From HGM04593 sp045647885 (lineage in GTDB: Bacteria > Bacteroidota > Bacteroidia > Bacteroidales > Bacteroidaceae), in contig JAZRMX010000020.1 of assembly GCA_045647885.1 (NCBI GenBank), forward strand, positions 1 to 37,461: a DNA stretch of 37,461 nt, read 5' to 3'. Below, piece after piece: positions 16,001 to 23,252 of the stretch. Under the pieces are notes generated by a model. The model did not search any database and was not told the DNA's origin. It saw only the letters and a list, made by a program, of their open reading frames with translations. Each line of letters opens with the position of its first letter. Position 1 is the stretch's first letter. The translations under genes and the position numbers were made by a program.

Positions 16001-17878
16001 CGCTATGCCGACATTTTAATAAGCATACTCGGCGGAACTGCCGAAGAGGATTTTATATTCGATGAGAACGGCATACTTGTGGCATACGCAGGCAACGACA
16101 GCGAGGTTGTTCTCCCTGCCCATTACAAGGGCGGTAGTTACAGCATAGGAAACAATGCCTTCCGTGGCAACACCACAATCACAAGCATTACCATACCTGC
16201 AAGCGTAACAAGCATAGGTGAGTGCGCATTCACCGGTTGCAGCAACCTCACAAGCATCTATGCCGAAAGCAGCCTACCCTCTTGGCTTGCCAGCGATGCC
16301 TTTGCCGAGCACTACAAGAGCGCAACGCTCCACGTGCCTGCCGGTACAAAAGCCGCATACTCTGCAACAACTCCGCAAAGGGAGGATTACGAGGTTACCG
16401 TTCCCACTACAAATTTCAACGACCTGCAAGGCACAATAAAGAGTTGCAATACTAATGCATCATATACAACAGTAAATGTTGCCACACAGAACCCCGATGT
16501 TACCGGCATCCTTTATGGTTCCGACTACTTGCTCGCTTATACCAATGAGAAGAATGCTACTAAAATGCCCTCTGCAACTTTCTGTATTACCGATACAAAT
16601 AGTGGCCGATACAAGATTGCCCTGGTTACTGCACCCTGGTTCATTGAAAGTTACGAAGATACTCTTGTAACATCTACCGATGCTCCCAAATACCGCAAAT
16701 CTTATTTGCGTGTGAGTGTATCGCAGAACAATGAACTCCTTGGTATGTTCCCCAGCGACTCTGTGAAATTAAGAAGCGGAGGCTATGGCGTGCTTGCAAC
16801 AAGCGCTATTGTACCCGATAGTGCGCGCATTGATACCATTTTCCTGAAGAACTCAAATGGCAGGGATTTTGTTTTCAACCTAAATCACAGCGGCTCTATT
16901 TATGAGACAGACCTTTCTAATTCTATCGATATTAAGGTGGAACTGCTTGCTCCTGCCTATAAGAGAGGCAGTGTCTATATGTCTATGAATACCAACCACC
17001 ACGCGTTCCGTTTCTTGCTCGACCAGATAATGTTCGTTCCCGTTGATGACAAAAAGATTATATCAACCGTTTACTGGAGCAATTTCACCAACATTGTGGA
17101 AATGGAACCCGACACAACACTCGGTGATATCACTGGCGACGGCGAGGTGAACGTTGCCGATGTTACAAGCATCGTAGCTATGATTCTCGATCCTTCTACA
17201 GTAACAGGTGTAGCTGACATCACTGGTGACGGTGAGGTAAATGTTGCCGATGTTACAACCCTTGTAAGCATTATTCTTGGTACAAGCAACAACGCTCCTG
17301 CACGTGCAGCAGCTACCCGCTCTGCTGACGCTCCAGTTGTAAGCGCAGAGTTCGACGAGGACAACAATATGTACATTAACGTAGCTAACCCCGACTATCC
17401 CTTCACCGCTATCCAGTTCGACCTCGCATTCGAGGGTGGCATCAGCGTTGTTACCGATGGCGAGTACTTTGATGTATTCTTGGGAAGCCGCACAACAAGC
17501 CGCAACCACAGCGAGCCCGAGTGCAATCCCCAGCCCGACGGTTCACTCCGCGTGGTTATCCTCTCTTTGAAGAACAAGAACTTCACTGGCGAGGAGGGTG
17601 ATGTTGCTACTGTTGCTCTCAACCTTGATGGTGTTGCTGATGGTTCTTACAGTTACTCTATCAAGAACATCGTTCTTTCCGACCCCTCTTCTGTTATCAA
17701 ATATCCTGCCGACGTTGAGGCTTGGGTAAATGTAGCAGGCGGTGTAACCGGCATCGACAGCATTGCTGCTGATGGCGAGAACGCTAACGAGGCTATCTAC
17801 GATCTCAGCGGCCGCAAGGTTGCTAACCCTGTTAAGGGCGGTATTTACATCAAGGGTGGTAAAAAAGTTATTATGTAA
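13079..17878 (+). CDS. BspA-like leucine-rich repeat surface protein with dockerin-like and cohesin-like segments
   Basis: A 1599-residue exported protein with signal peptide MRKTYLKTLLAALLLLCSTIATA. From about 45 to 1100 it carries roughly 29 repeats of about 23 residues (IPNSVTTIGNYAFSGC type), the Treponema pallidum or BspA class of leucine-rich repeat (LRR_5). Two kinds of insert recur between repeats: three copies of a TESGNTKYDSRENCNA insert and four copies beginning EVHITDLAAW. After a linker of about 200 residues come two dockerin-like calcium loops (DITGDGEVNVADV at about 1350 and 1380), then a beta-rich segment (about 1420-1545) that resembles a cohesin-type fold, then a short C-terminal LSGRKV...GGIYIKGGKKVIM tail of sorting type. 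Members of this class are linked to adhesion and host binding, but the ligand here is unknown. A terminator follows. Confidence 0.92.
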   Translation: MRKTYLKTLLAALLLLCSTIATAHDFEVDGIFYNILSSTDKTVAVTYKGNSCFEYSNEYNGAVTIPASITYNSTTYSVTTIGVDAFNGCRSLTSVTIPNSVTTIGNHAFSGCNGFKSLTIPNSVTTIGNYAFSYCNGLKSLTIPNSVTTIGDNAFYQCNGLTNITIPNSVTTIGNEAFSGCTYLTSITIPNSVTTIGDNAFSYCYSLASIKTESGNTKYDSRENCNAIIETETNTLIAGCRNTVIPNSVTTIGNYAFSGCINLASITIPGSVTTIGNYAFSGCTELTSITIPNSVTTIGDGAFSSCGSLESIKTESGNTKYDSRENCNAIIETETNTLIASCNNTIIPNSVTSIGNNAFSGSRLTSITIPNSVTTIGNNAFSSSRLTSITIPNSVTTIGESAFERCISIKEVHITDLAAWYNIDFGNEYSSPLYATNTSKLYLNGEAITNIVIPDGVTELMPYAFSGSGLTSITIPNSVTTIGNYAFSGCTELTSITIPSSVTTIGEGAFKGCTNLKEVYITDLAAWCNIDFANEYSCPFSATTYNDINNTTNLYLNGKAINNIVIPDGVTELKSYVFGGNTTLTSVTIPNSVTSIGHDAFSRCISLISVTIPNSVTTLGVGAFYNCSNLESITIGNGVTSIRYDAFLYCNKLNEVHITDIAAWCNIDFELNSKLSYAYCYSNPLCYASNLYLNGEKVTDLVIPEGVTIIKDYAFNHYWVLKSVTIPNSVTTIGSSAFSICSGLTSITIPSSVTTIGNNAFYYCNGLESIKTESGNTKYDSRENCNAIIETETNTLIVGCKNTEIPNSVTTIGNNAFSNCSGLTSITIPGSVTTIGENAFNNCYRLESITIGNGVTSIGENAFEDCEKLKEVHITDLAAWGNIDFYDYKANPLYYAKNLYLNGNLVTSLVIPNDVTEIKAYAFYNCTGLTNVTIPTSITSIGNEAFLGCYNLKNVYNFSTLNIIKGTASHGSVARYADILISILGGTAEEDFIFDENGILVAYAGNDSEVVLPAHYKGGSYSIGNNAFRGNTTITSITIPASVTSIGECAFTGCSNLTSIYAESSLPSWLASDAFAEHYKSATLHVPAGTKAAYSATTPQREDYEVTVPTTNFNDLQGTIKSCNTNASYTTVNVATQNPDVTGILYGSDYLLAYTNEKNATKMPSATFCITDTNSGRYKIALVTAPWFIESYEDTLVTSTDAPKYRKSYLRVSVSQNNELLGMFPSDSVKLRSGGYGVLATSAIVPDSARIDTIFLKNSNGRDFVFNLNHSGSIYETDLSNSIDIKVELLAPAYKRGSVYMSMNTNHHAFRFLLDQIMFVPVDDKKIISTVYWSNFTNIVEMEPDTTLGDITGDGEVNVADVTSIVAMILDPSTVTGVADITGDGEVNVADVTTLVSIILGTSNNAPARAAATRSADAPVVSAEFDEDNNMYINVANPDYPFTAIQFDLAFEGGISVVTDGEYFDVFLGSRTTSRNHSEPECNPQPDGSLRVVILSLKNKNFTGEEGDVATVALNLDGVADGSYSYSIKNIVLSDPSSVIKYPADVEAWVNVAGGVTGIDSIAADGENANEAIYDLSGRKVANPVKGGIYIKGGKKVIM
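13702..13799 (+). repeat. 98-bp intragenic repeat, copy 1
   Basis: This encodes the TESGNTKYDSRENCNA insert of the BspA-like protein. It differs by one base from 15382-15479 and by two from 14008-14105, third codon positions included, which points to recent duplication or gene conversion. Confidence 0.9.
14008..14105 (+). repeat. 98-bp intragenic repeat, copy 2
   Basis: The same unit as 13702-13799 with two base differences. It lies 306 bases downstream of copy 1, with leucine-rich repeats between the two. Confidence 0.9.
15382..15479 (+). repeat. 98-bp intragenic repeat, copy 3
   Basis: The same unit as 13702-13799 with one base difference, about 1.7 kb downstream of copy 1 in the same reading frame. 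Recombination between copies would delete whole repeat blocks in frame. Confidence 0.9.
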
Positions 17879-17901
17879 TTTTCACAACCTTTCTATACTC
17901 A

Positions 17902-17939
17902 ACGAGTCGCGGTACAAACGTATCGCGACTCGTTTTTTT
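17902..17939 (+). terminator. Terminator of the BspA-like gene
   Basis: A 10-bp perfect stem (17902-17911 with 17924-17933), extendable by three pairs, is followed by seven T. It begins 24 bases past the stop codon. Confidence 0.92.
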
Positions 17940-17970
17940 AGGTTAAACAACAACTTTTTGTGCGCATGGT

Positions 17971-18028
17971 ATAATCCCCCTCGCCTTACAGGCCTCTCCC
18001 CCTTGTTGCATCAAGTGGGAGAGTTTTA
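17971..18028 (+). repeat. Intergenic hairpin repeat, copy 2
   Basis: Homologous to 5121-5178 in the same orientation. It folds as CTCCC..CTTG / CAAG..GGGAG and is followed by AGTTTT. Confidence 0.7.
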
Positions 18029-18081
18029 ATGCCCTAAACATTAATAATACATAAGAACAGGGCGCACTAATCGTGCGAGGT

Positions 18082-18210
18082 GTAGGGGCAGACCGGCGTG
18101 TCTGCCCGAAATAAAATAAGACAGAAGAACAGAACGCACAAAATGTGCGCACAAAAGAACATAATAAATAAAAACGCATATGCCGTAGGGGCGAACCGAT
18201 GTGTTCGCCC
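18082..18210 (+). repeat. Composite REP unit A
   Basis: Two palindromes (18082-18108, GGGCAGAC/GTCTGCCC; 18184-18210, GGGCGAAC/GTTCGCCC) flank a spacer that itself contains an inverted repeat (GCGCACA-like, about 18134-18150). The spacer from about 18109 to 18169 recurs at 18641-18702. Confidence 0.85.
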
Positions 18211-18613
18211 TTTATTGTTGGCGTTATTGTTGTATTCTTGCTTTGTAGTTCTCGGTGACCCGAGAGCAATTCTCTCGTTTAACCCATATTGTTTATGCAC
18301 TTTTTTCGAAAAAAGTGCTCAAAAAACTGAGGCTGTCGTACTTGCCGGTCGGCACTTGCTTTGCTCACAAGTCGCTTACGCTCGCTGTAAAAGCATATTT
18401 GATTATGCTTTTACTCGCTTACTAGCGACATTCTTCGGTCGCTTCGTGCCTTGTCGCTCGCCGTATGTCGCAAGTGCTCGGGCCGTTCAACGACTCGCTA
18501 CGCTCAAACATGTCTCCGCCTTTTCCGAGCATTGCTTGACGTACTCTCTGCGGCGCGCCACGCAGCCATTTCGCTTTCAGCGACGAATTACTCTTGCAAT
18601 GGTTTTTATTGTT

Positions 18614-18743
18614 GTAGGGGCGAACCGATGTGTTCGCCCAAAATAAAATAAGACAGAAGAACAGAGCGCACACACAGGTGCGCACAAAAGAACATAATAA
18701 ATAATACCACAAAACCGTAGGGGCAGACCGGCGTGTCTGCCCG
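18614..18743 (+). repeat. Composite REP unit B
   Basis: The second copy of the REP-spacer-REP unit, about 530 bases from unit A. The spacer is nearly identical, but the order of the two palindrome types is swapped: the CGAAC type comes first here and the CAGAC type second. Confidence 0.85.
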
Positions 18744-18759
18744 AAAAAAAGAATACAAC

Positions 18760-18790
18760 AAAAAGGGCGAACACATCGGTTCGCCCCTAC
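18760..18790 (-). terminator. REP-like palindrome acting as terminator of the cysE operon
   Basis: In minus orientation the palindrome (stem GGGCGAAC/GTTCGCCC) is followed directly by TTTTTG, 26 bases past the cysE stop. A dispersed repeat thus seems to serve as the intrinsic terminator of the cluster. Confidence 0.75.
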
Positions 18791-18815
18791 AAAGAAACTT
18801 ACAATAAAGCCCTTA

Positions 18816-19697
18816 TTACTTCCGCTGCACAATAAGCGCACCGGCAGGCACACTGTCGGTAACCCAAATATTACCGCCAATAACAGCACCCTTACCAACG
18901 GTAATGCGGCCCAGAATAGTAGAATTACTATAAACAATAACATTATCCTCGAGAATGGGGTGACGGGGAATACCCTTAATGGGGTTGCCCTTCTCGTCGA
19001 GAGGGAAGCTCTTTGCACCAAGAGTAACACCCTGATAAAGCTTCACATTATTACCAATGATACAAGTCTCGCCTATCACAATACCCGTACCGTGGTCTAT
19101 GGTAAAATACTCACCAATGCAAGCACCCGGGTGAATATCTATACCGGTCTCGCTGTGTGCAATCTCCGAAATGATACGGGGGATAAGAGGCACACCAAGC
19201 TCGAGCAAGCGGTGAGCCATACGATAATTGCTCACAGCCTTCACGCCGGGATAACAGCTTATAACCTCGCCGAAGCCTGTTGCAGCAGGGTCGCCGTTAA
19301 AAGTAGCCTCAACATCCTTTGCGAGTTTCTCGCGAAGAACGGGAAGGTAAGATATAAAACCGAGTGTAGCCTCCTGCGCTGCGGTTGCAGCATCGGCCGA
19401 CGACATATCCTCGTCGCCGTAACACAAGCCGGCATACACCTGCTCGTAAAGCAGTTTATAGAGCTTGTCCACGTTCATACCTGTTTTGTACGAGAGGGTG
19501 TGAGCCTCCTGTACCGAGTCGCCGAAATAACCGGGGAACACTATCGCACGCACAAGGTTCACCACCTCGCTTATTACACGCCACGAGGGCATAGGCTCGC
19601 CGTCGCGACGGTGACCGAACATCTCGCGTGTACCATCCTTTTCAACAAGTTCTTCTATCGCCGCAGAAAACACGTCGGCAATCTTTTTATTACTCAT
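18816..19697 (-). CDS. cysE: Serine O-acetyltransferase
   Basis: A 293-residue left-handed beta-helix acetyltransferase making O-acetylserine from serine and acetyl-CoA, the substrate of the adjacent cysK. The N-terminal helical part (about 1-165) precedes the hexapeptide region with the signature GIDIHPGA, FTIDHGTGIVIGET and LYQGVTLGAKSF, typical of the longer EpsC-like serine acetyltransferases. It is the last gene of the cluster, 35 bases after cysK, followed by a terminator. Confidence 0.93.
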   Translation of the reverse strand: MSNKKIADVFSAAIEELVEKDGTREMFGHRRDGEPMPSWRVISEVVNLVRAIVFPGYFGDSVQEAHTLSYKTGMNVDKLYKLLYEQVYAGLCYGDEDMSSADAATAAQEATLGFISYLPVLREKLAKDVEATFNGDPAATGFGEVISCYPGVKAVSNYRMAHRLLELGVPLIPRIISEIAHSETGIDIHPGACIGEYFTIDHGTGIVIGETCIIGNNVKLYQGVTLGAKSFPLDEKGNPIKGIPRHPILEDNVIVYSNSTILGRITVGKGAVIGGNIWVTDSVPAGALIVQRK

Positions 19698-19732
19698 AGT
19701 AGTTTTATATTTTTCTTAATCAATTTACTTTC

Positions 19733-20659
19733 CTAATCTTTAAAGAGGTCGGTCGAGAGGTAACGCTCACCACAGTCGGGCAAGAGAACCACCACGGTTT
19801 TCTCTCTATTTTCGGGGCGACGCAGTAGCTCGGCTGCTGCCCACAATGCCGCACCCGAAGAGTAGCCCACGAGCAAGCCCTCGGTTGCAACAAGGCTGCG
19901 CGAGGTAGCTATGGCATCTTCGTTCTTCACGGGGATAACCTCGTCTACTACTGCGGCATCGTAAATTCCGGGAATGAAGCCGGCACCAATACCCTGCAGT
20001 TTATGAGCGCCCTTCTCGCCACCCGACAGCACTGCCGAAGAAGCAGGTTCCACGCCCACAATCTTTATTGCAGGGTTCAACTCTTTAAGCCTGCGCCCTG
20101 TACCGGTAATGGTTCCTCCCGTGCCTACACCAGCCACAAAGATATCTATTTTACCATCTGTATCGCGCCAAATCTCCTCGGCTGTGGGGTTGTGCGCGGC
20201 AGGGTTCGCCTCGTTCTCGAATTGTTGCAGAATAACACTGTCCTCAATCTCCGCAGCAAGTTCCCCGGCTTTTTTAATGGCACCGGCCATTCCCTCGGCT
20301 CCGGGGGTGAGCACAAGCTGCGCACCATAGGCACGGAGAAGGTTCATACGCTCGGCACTCATAGTCTCGGGCATAGTGAGTATAAGTTTATACCTCTTAA
20401 CTGCCGAAACAAGAGCAAGTCCCACGCCTGTATTGCCGCTAGTGGGCTCTATTATGGTGGCACCTTTGCAAAGGGTTCCGCGTTTTTCGGCGTCGTTTAT
20501 CATAGAGAGAGCTGTGCGGTCTTTTACGCTACCGGCAGGGTTGAAATACTCTATTTTAACTACAGGGGCGTTCTCTAACCCTGCTGCCGCAGCATAACGC
20601 GACACGCGCAAAAGCGGCGTGTTACCTATGAGGGATGTAATATCTTCGGCAATTTTCAT
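19733..20659 (-). CDS. cysK: Cysteine synthase (O-acetylserine sulfhydrylase)
   Basis: A PLP enzyme of 308 residues converting O-acetylserine and sulfide to cysteine. It shows SLIGNTPLLRV, the PLP lysine in NPAGSVKDR, the substrate loop PTSGNTGVGLA and the phosphate-binding GTGGTITGTGR. ATG at 20659 (MKIAEDI) is 2 bases after the Maf stop; an in-frame TTG at 20665 is less likely. With cysE it forms the two-step cysteine pathway, and the two proteins commonly form a complex. Confidence 0.95.
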   Translation of the reverse strand: MKIAEDITSLIGNTPLLRVSRYAAAAGLENAPVVKIEYFNPAGSVKDRTALSMINDAEKRGTLCKGATIIEPTSGNTGVGLALVSAVKRYKLILTMPETMSAERMNLLRAYGAQLVLTPGAEGMAGAIKKAGELAAEIEDSVILQQFENEANPAAHNPTAEEIWRDTDGKIDIFVAGVGTGGTITGTGRRLKELNPAIKIVGVEPASSAVLSGGEKGAHKLQGIGAGFIPGIYDAAVVDEVIPVKNEDAIATSRSLVATEGLLVGYSSGAALWAAAELLRRPENREKTVVVLLPDCGERYLSTDLFKD

Positions 20660-20661
20660 AC

Positions 20662-21246
20662 TCAAGGAATTGTTTTAAGTTCATTATAAAGCCTCTGCAC
20701 GGGCAAGCCCATCACGTTAAAGTAAGAGCCGTCGATACCAGAGATACCAATGTAACCTACCCACTCCTGCACGCCGTAAGAGCCGGCCTTGTCCATAGGG
20801 CGGTACTTATCTATATAATAACCAATCTCCTCGTCGGTAAGTTCGGCAAAGGTTACCTGTGAGCAGGCAACAAAGCTGCGCTGCACCTGTTTTGTGGTTA
20901 TTGTAACTCCCGTGAACACCGAGTGAGTCTTGCCCGAGAGGCCACGCAGCATAAGGCGTGCATCGGCTGCATCGACAGGCTTGCCGAGTGCCTTGCCGTC
21001 GAGCCACACAATGGTGTCGGCAGTTATCACAAGTTCCTCGTCGGACATAAGCGAGAGGTAAGCATCGGCCTTTTTCTTTGATATGAACAAAGGGATATCA
21101 CCACCCTGCAACGTTGCGGGGAAGGATTCATCGACGTCGGGCAATGTGCGTACCTCAAAATCAATATCTAACCCGGCGAGGAGTTCACGGCGGCGGGGTG
21201 ACGCCGACGCTAGTATCACTTTATATTTTTTTATATTTTCAAGCAT
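20662..21246 (-). CDS. maf: Maf-family nucleotide pyrophosphatase
   Basis: A 194-residue cytoplasmic protein with the Maf signature ASASPRRRELL at the N-terminus, then ADTIVWLDGKALGKP and the YxxMDKAGSYGVQ motif. Family members hydrolyse non-canonical or modified nucleoside triphosphates (dTTP/UTP type) and are linked to septum control. It lies 6 bases after the KdsC-like gene and 2 bases before cysK. Confidence 0.93.
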   Translation of the reverse strand: MLENIKKYKVILASASPRRRELLAGLDIDFEVRTLPDVDESFPATLQGGDIPLFISKKKADAYLSLMSDEELVITADTIVWLDGKALGKPVDAADARLMLRGLSGKTHSVFTGVTITTKQVQRSFVACSQVTFAELTDEEIGYYIDKYRPMDKAGSYGVQEWVGYIGISGIDGSYFNVMGLPVQRLYNELKTIP

Positions 21247-21252
21247 AACAGA

Positions 21253-21771
21253 TTACCATCCAAAGGCGTTAGATTCGTCCATCCATTTACCCTGAGCACG
21301 CATCACCTGCTCAATGACATCACGGCCACAGCCCTCACCACCCTTGCGGGGAGAGATATAGCAAGAGATATTCTTTATCTCCACGGCTGCATCGGCGGGG
21401 CAACAGGGAAGACCACACATCTGCATAACCTCGTAGTCGGGAATATCGTCGCCCATATAAAGAATCTCTTCGGGTTTAAGGTCGTACATAAGCATAAGCT
21501 CCTCGAAGCAGTCGCGTTTTATTGATGCTCCAAGATATACATCGGTTATGCCGAGACCGTTGTAACGAACCTTGACAGCCTCGGTGCGCGCTCCGGTGAT
21601 TATTGCCACGCGGTAACCTGCCTTTACGGCAAGCTGAAGGGCATAGCCGTCTTTTATGTTCACCGTGCGCATAGGCTCGCCACCGGGGTACATAGTTATT
21701 GTTTCGCGGCTCAACACGCCGTCTACATCAAAAACCAGAGCCTTTATCTTTTTTAAATCGTAGTTTATCAT
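21253..21771 (-). CDS. kdsC: KDO-8-phosphate phosphatase (HAD family)
   Basis: A 172-residue HAD phosphatase of the cap-less KdsC type. It has the nucleophile motif FDVDGVLS, motif II IITGARTEAV and motif IV MGDDIPDYEVM, with the expected C-terminal substrate region (AVEIKNISCYISPRKGG). Its job is dephosphorylation of 3-deoxy-D-manno-octulosonate 8-phosphate for lipopolysaccharide synthesis. A related sugar-phosphate specificity cannot be excluded. Confidence 0.88.
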   Translation of the reverse strand: MINYDLKKIKALVFDVDGVLSRETITMYPGGEPMRTVNIKDGYALQLAVKAGYRVAIITGARTEAVKVRYNGLGITDVYLGASIKRDCFEELMLMYDLKPEEILYMGDDIPDYEVMQMCGLPCCPADAAVEIKNISCYISPRKGGEGCGRDVIEQVMRAQGKWMDESNAFGW

Positions 21772-21780
21772 AGTTGTAAT

Positions 21781-22569
21781 TCATTTATTACCATTACTGT
21801 TTGCTGTTGCAGCTATATAATCGCTCACAAGAGCGTAAATATCTTTCAAACGCCCGTCGAGCATCGACAGGTGAGCATCGACCACAACCTTGTCGCCACG
21901 GCGTGCCGGCCCCGTCTGCGCCTCCACAGGAGATATCTTATGTACCTTCTCCACAGTTTCATCTATGAGAGGCAACATAGCCTCGAAAGGAAGACCGTTG
22001 GCCTCCAGGAGCTCCGCCGCCATACAGTATGCAGCGTTTGCGAAGTTACAGGCAAAAACCGCGCCTATATGCAATATTTTACGTTGCTCGCTCGATGCCC
22101 TTTTCACGTTGGGAGTGAGCTGCGCGGCAAGCTTTTCGAGTGACGACAAGGAAGCCTCGTCGCTACCCTCCACAAAAACCGTCAGTTTGGTAAAATCGGC
22201 AGCACGCTGCTTGCTGAAGGTCTGCATAGGGTAAAACACTCCGTAACAAGCAGCCCCGGCGCGCTCAAGCACTTCAATAGAGACACTGCCGGCAGTGTGC
22301 GCAACCAATGCACGGGGGAAACGCCCCACCACGGCACGCGCAACCTCCTCGATGGCAGAATCGGTAACAGAGATTATTACAATATCGGCTTCGGGGAGCG
22401 CATTGATATCGCAGAAGGCAGGGCAACCGACCTTTGCACCAAGTTCCTCGGCCGACTCGGGAGTGCGGCTCCACACAGCAACGGGAGGCATTCCCGCCGC
22501 AGAAAGAGCAAGCCCCAGCGACGTCGCAAGGTTGCCTGCGCCCACAAGCAATATTCTCTTATTTGCCAC
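21781..22569 (-). CDS. Rossmann-fold DUF2520 oxidoreductase
   Basis: About 262 residues. The N-terminal Rossmann domain has the nucleotide-binding loop VGAGNLATSLG, then ADIVIISVTDSAI and VAHTAGSVS. The C-terminal helical part (about 150-250) contains the DUF2520-type ILHIGAVFACNFANAAY. The substrate of this NADP-oxidoreductase-like family is not established. No ATG is available near the start: GTG at 22569 (encoding MANKRILLVGAG) is preferred, with TTG at 22581 as the alternative. Either overlaps the end of the nitroreductase gene. Confidence 0.85.
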   Translation of the reverse strand: MANKRILLVGAGNLATSLGLALSAAGMPPVAVWSRTPESAEELGAKVGCPAFCDINALPEADIVIISVTDSAIEEVARAVVGRFPRALVAHTAGSVSIEVLERAGAACYGVFYPMQTFSKQRAADFTKLTVFVEGSDEASLSSLEKLAAQLTPNVKRASSEQRKILHIGAVFACNFANAAYCMAAELLEANGLPFEAMLPLIDETVEKVHKISPVEAQTGPARRGDKVVVDAHLSMLDGRLKDIYALVSDYIAATANSNGNK

Positions 22570-23095
22570 CAAAAGTTCCAATGTGAATCTTTTCCCACTG
22601 CATTCTCTCCTCGTCGAAAGGCTTTGACTCGCGAGCCTTGTGACCTACTGCCACAATTGAGAGAACGGCATAATTCTCGGGAATATTCAACAATTTTCTC
22701 ACATTATCCTCGGCGGGGTTGCCTTCGGCGTCCACGCGACGACGTATCTGCACCCAGCAAGAGCCCAAGCCCAATTCCTGCGCTGCAAGCTGAATTATGA
22801 TGGTGGCGATGGAGCAATCCTCAATCCACACATCGGTTTTTGTGGTATCACCAAGCACCACAATGGCCATTGCCGCACCTTCGAGCAACGCCGCACCCTG
22901 TGCTTTTGAAACAGAAAGTGCTTTGAGCGCCTCTTTATCCTCCACGAGTATAAACTCCCAAGGATTATAACGATGACCCGAGGGCGACATCAAAGCCGCC
23001 TTCATAAGGTTACAAACATCCTCTTTATCCACAGGCTCGCCGGTAAACAAACGGCAGCTGCGTCTATTCTTCAATAAATCGAAATAATTACTCAT
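22559..23095 (-). CDS. Nitroreductase family protein
   Basis: A 178-residue FMN-dependent oxidoreductase of the nitroreductase fold, usually dimeric. It starts with the FMN-phosphate motif NRRSCRLFTGEP, continues with MSPSGHRYNPWEFILV, and has the conserved IIQLAAQELGLGSCWVQIR. The physiological substrate cannot be told. It is the first gene of the cluster reaching cysE and is preceded by a good promoter. Confidence 0.92.
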   Translation of the reverse strand: MSNYFDLLKNRRSCRLFTGEPVDKEDVCNLMKAALMSPSGHRYNPWEFILVEDKEALKALSVSKAQGAALLEGAAMAIVVLGDTTKTDVWIEDCSIATIIIQLAAQELGLGSCWVQIRRRVDAEGNPAEDNVRKLLNIPENYAVLSIVAVGHKARESKPFDEERMQWEKIHIGTFGGK

Positions 23096-23130
23096 AACAA
23101 TACATTTACTGCATTATAGCATAAATCACG

Positions 23131-23161
23131 CGAAGATAAGACAATATCATTAAAACTCAAA
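23131..23161 (-). promoter_or_regulatory. Promoter of the nitroreductase-cysE cluster
   Basis: The minus strand reads TTTG, 19 bases, TATCTTCG, close to the Bacteroides -33/-7 consensus, with transcription expected about 30 bases before the nitroreductase ATG. Confidence 0.6.
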
Positions 23162-23252
23162 AAACAAAACCCAAAAAGAGGCGGACAAAAAACCTCGCAC
23201 GCCGTAAACCATAAACCACAAAGAGATGTTTTCTTACAAAACATAATGGGTT

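Larger units (their letters stand above)
17940..18815. other. Repeat-rich intergenic region, no gene
   Basis: About 0.9 kb separates the BspA-like gene from cysE with no believable coding sequence; the frames that are open are made of hairpin repeats. It contains one copy of the dispersed hairpin repeat, five REP-like palindromes, a duplicated composite unit, a 22-bp perfect palindrome at 18297-18318 and an 11-bp stem at 18387-18414. The 18320-18580 part is rich in CGCT/AGCG words on both strands. Confidence 0.75.

Noticed and set aside
18098..19030. Open frames across the repeat cluster on both strands
   Set aside because: They are built from palindromic repeats, run into cysE on the opposite strand, and have no recognisable protein features.
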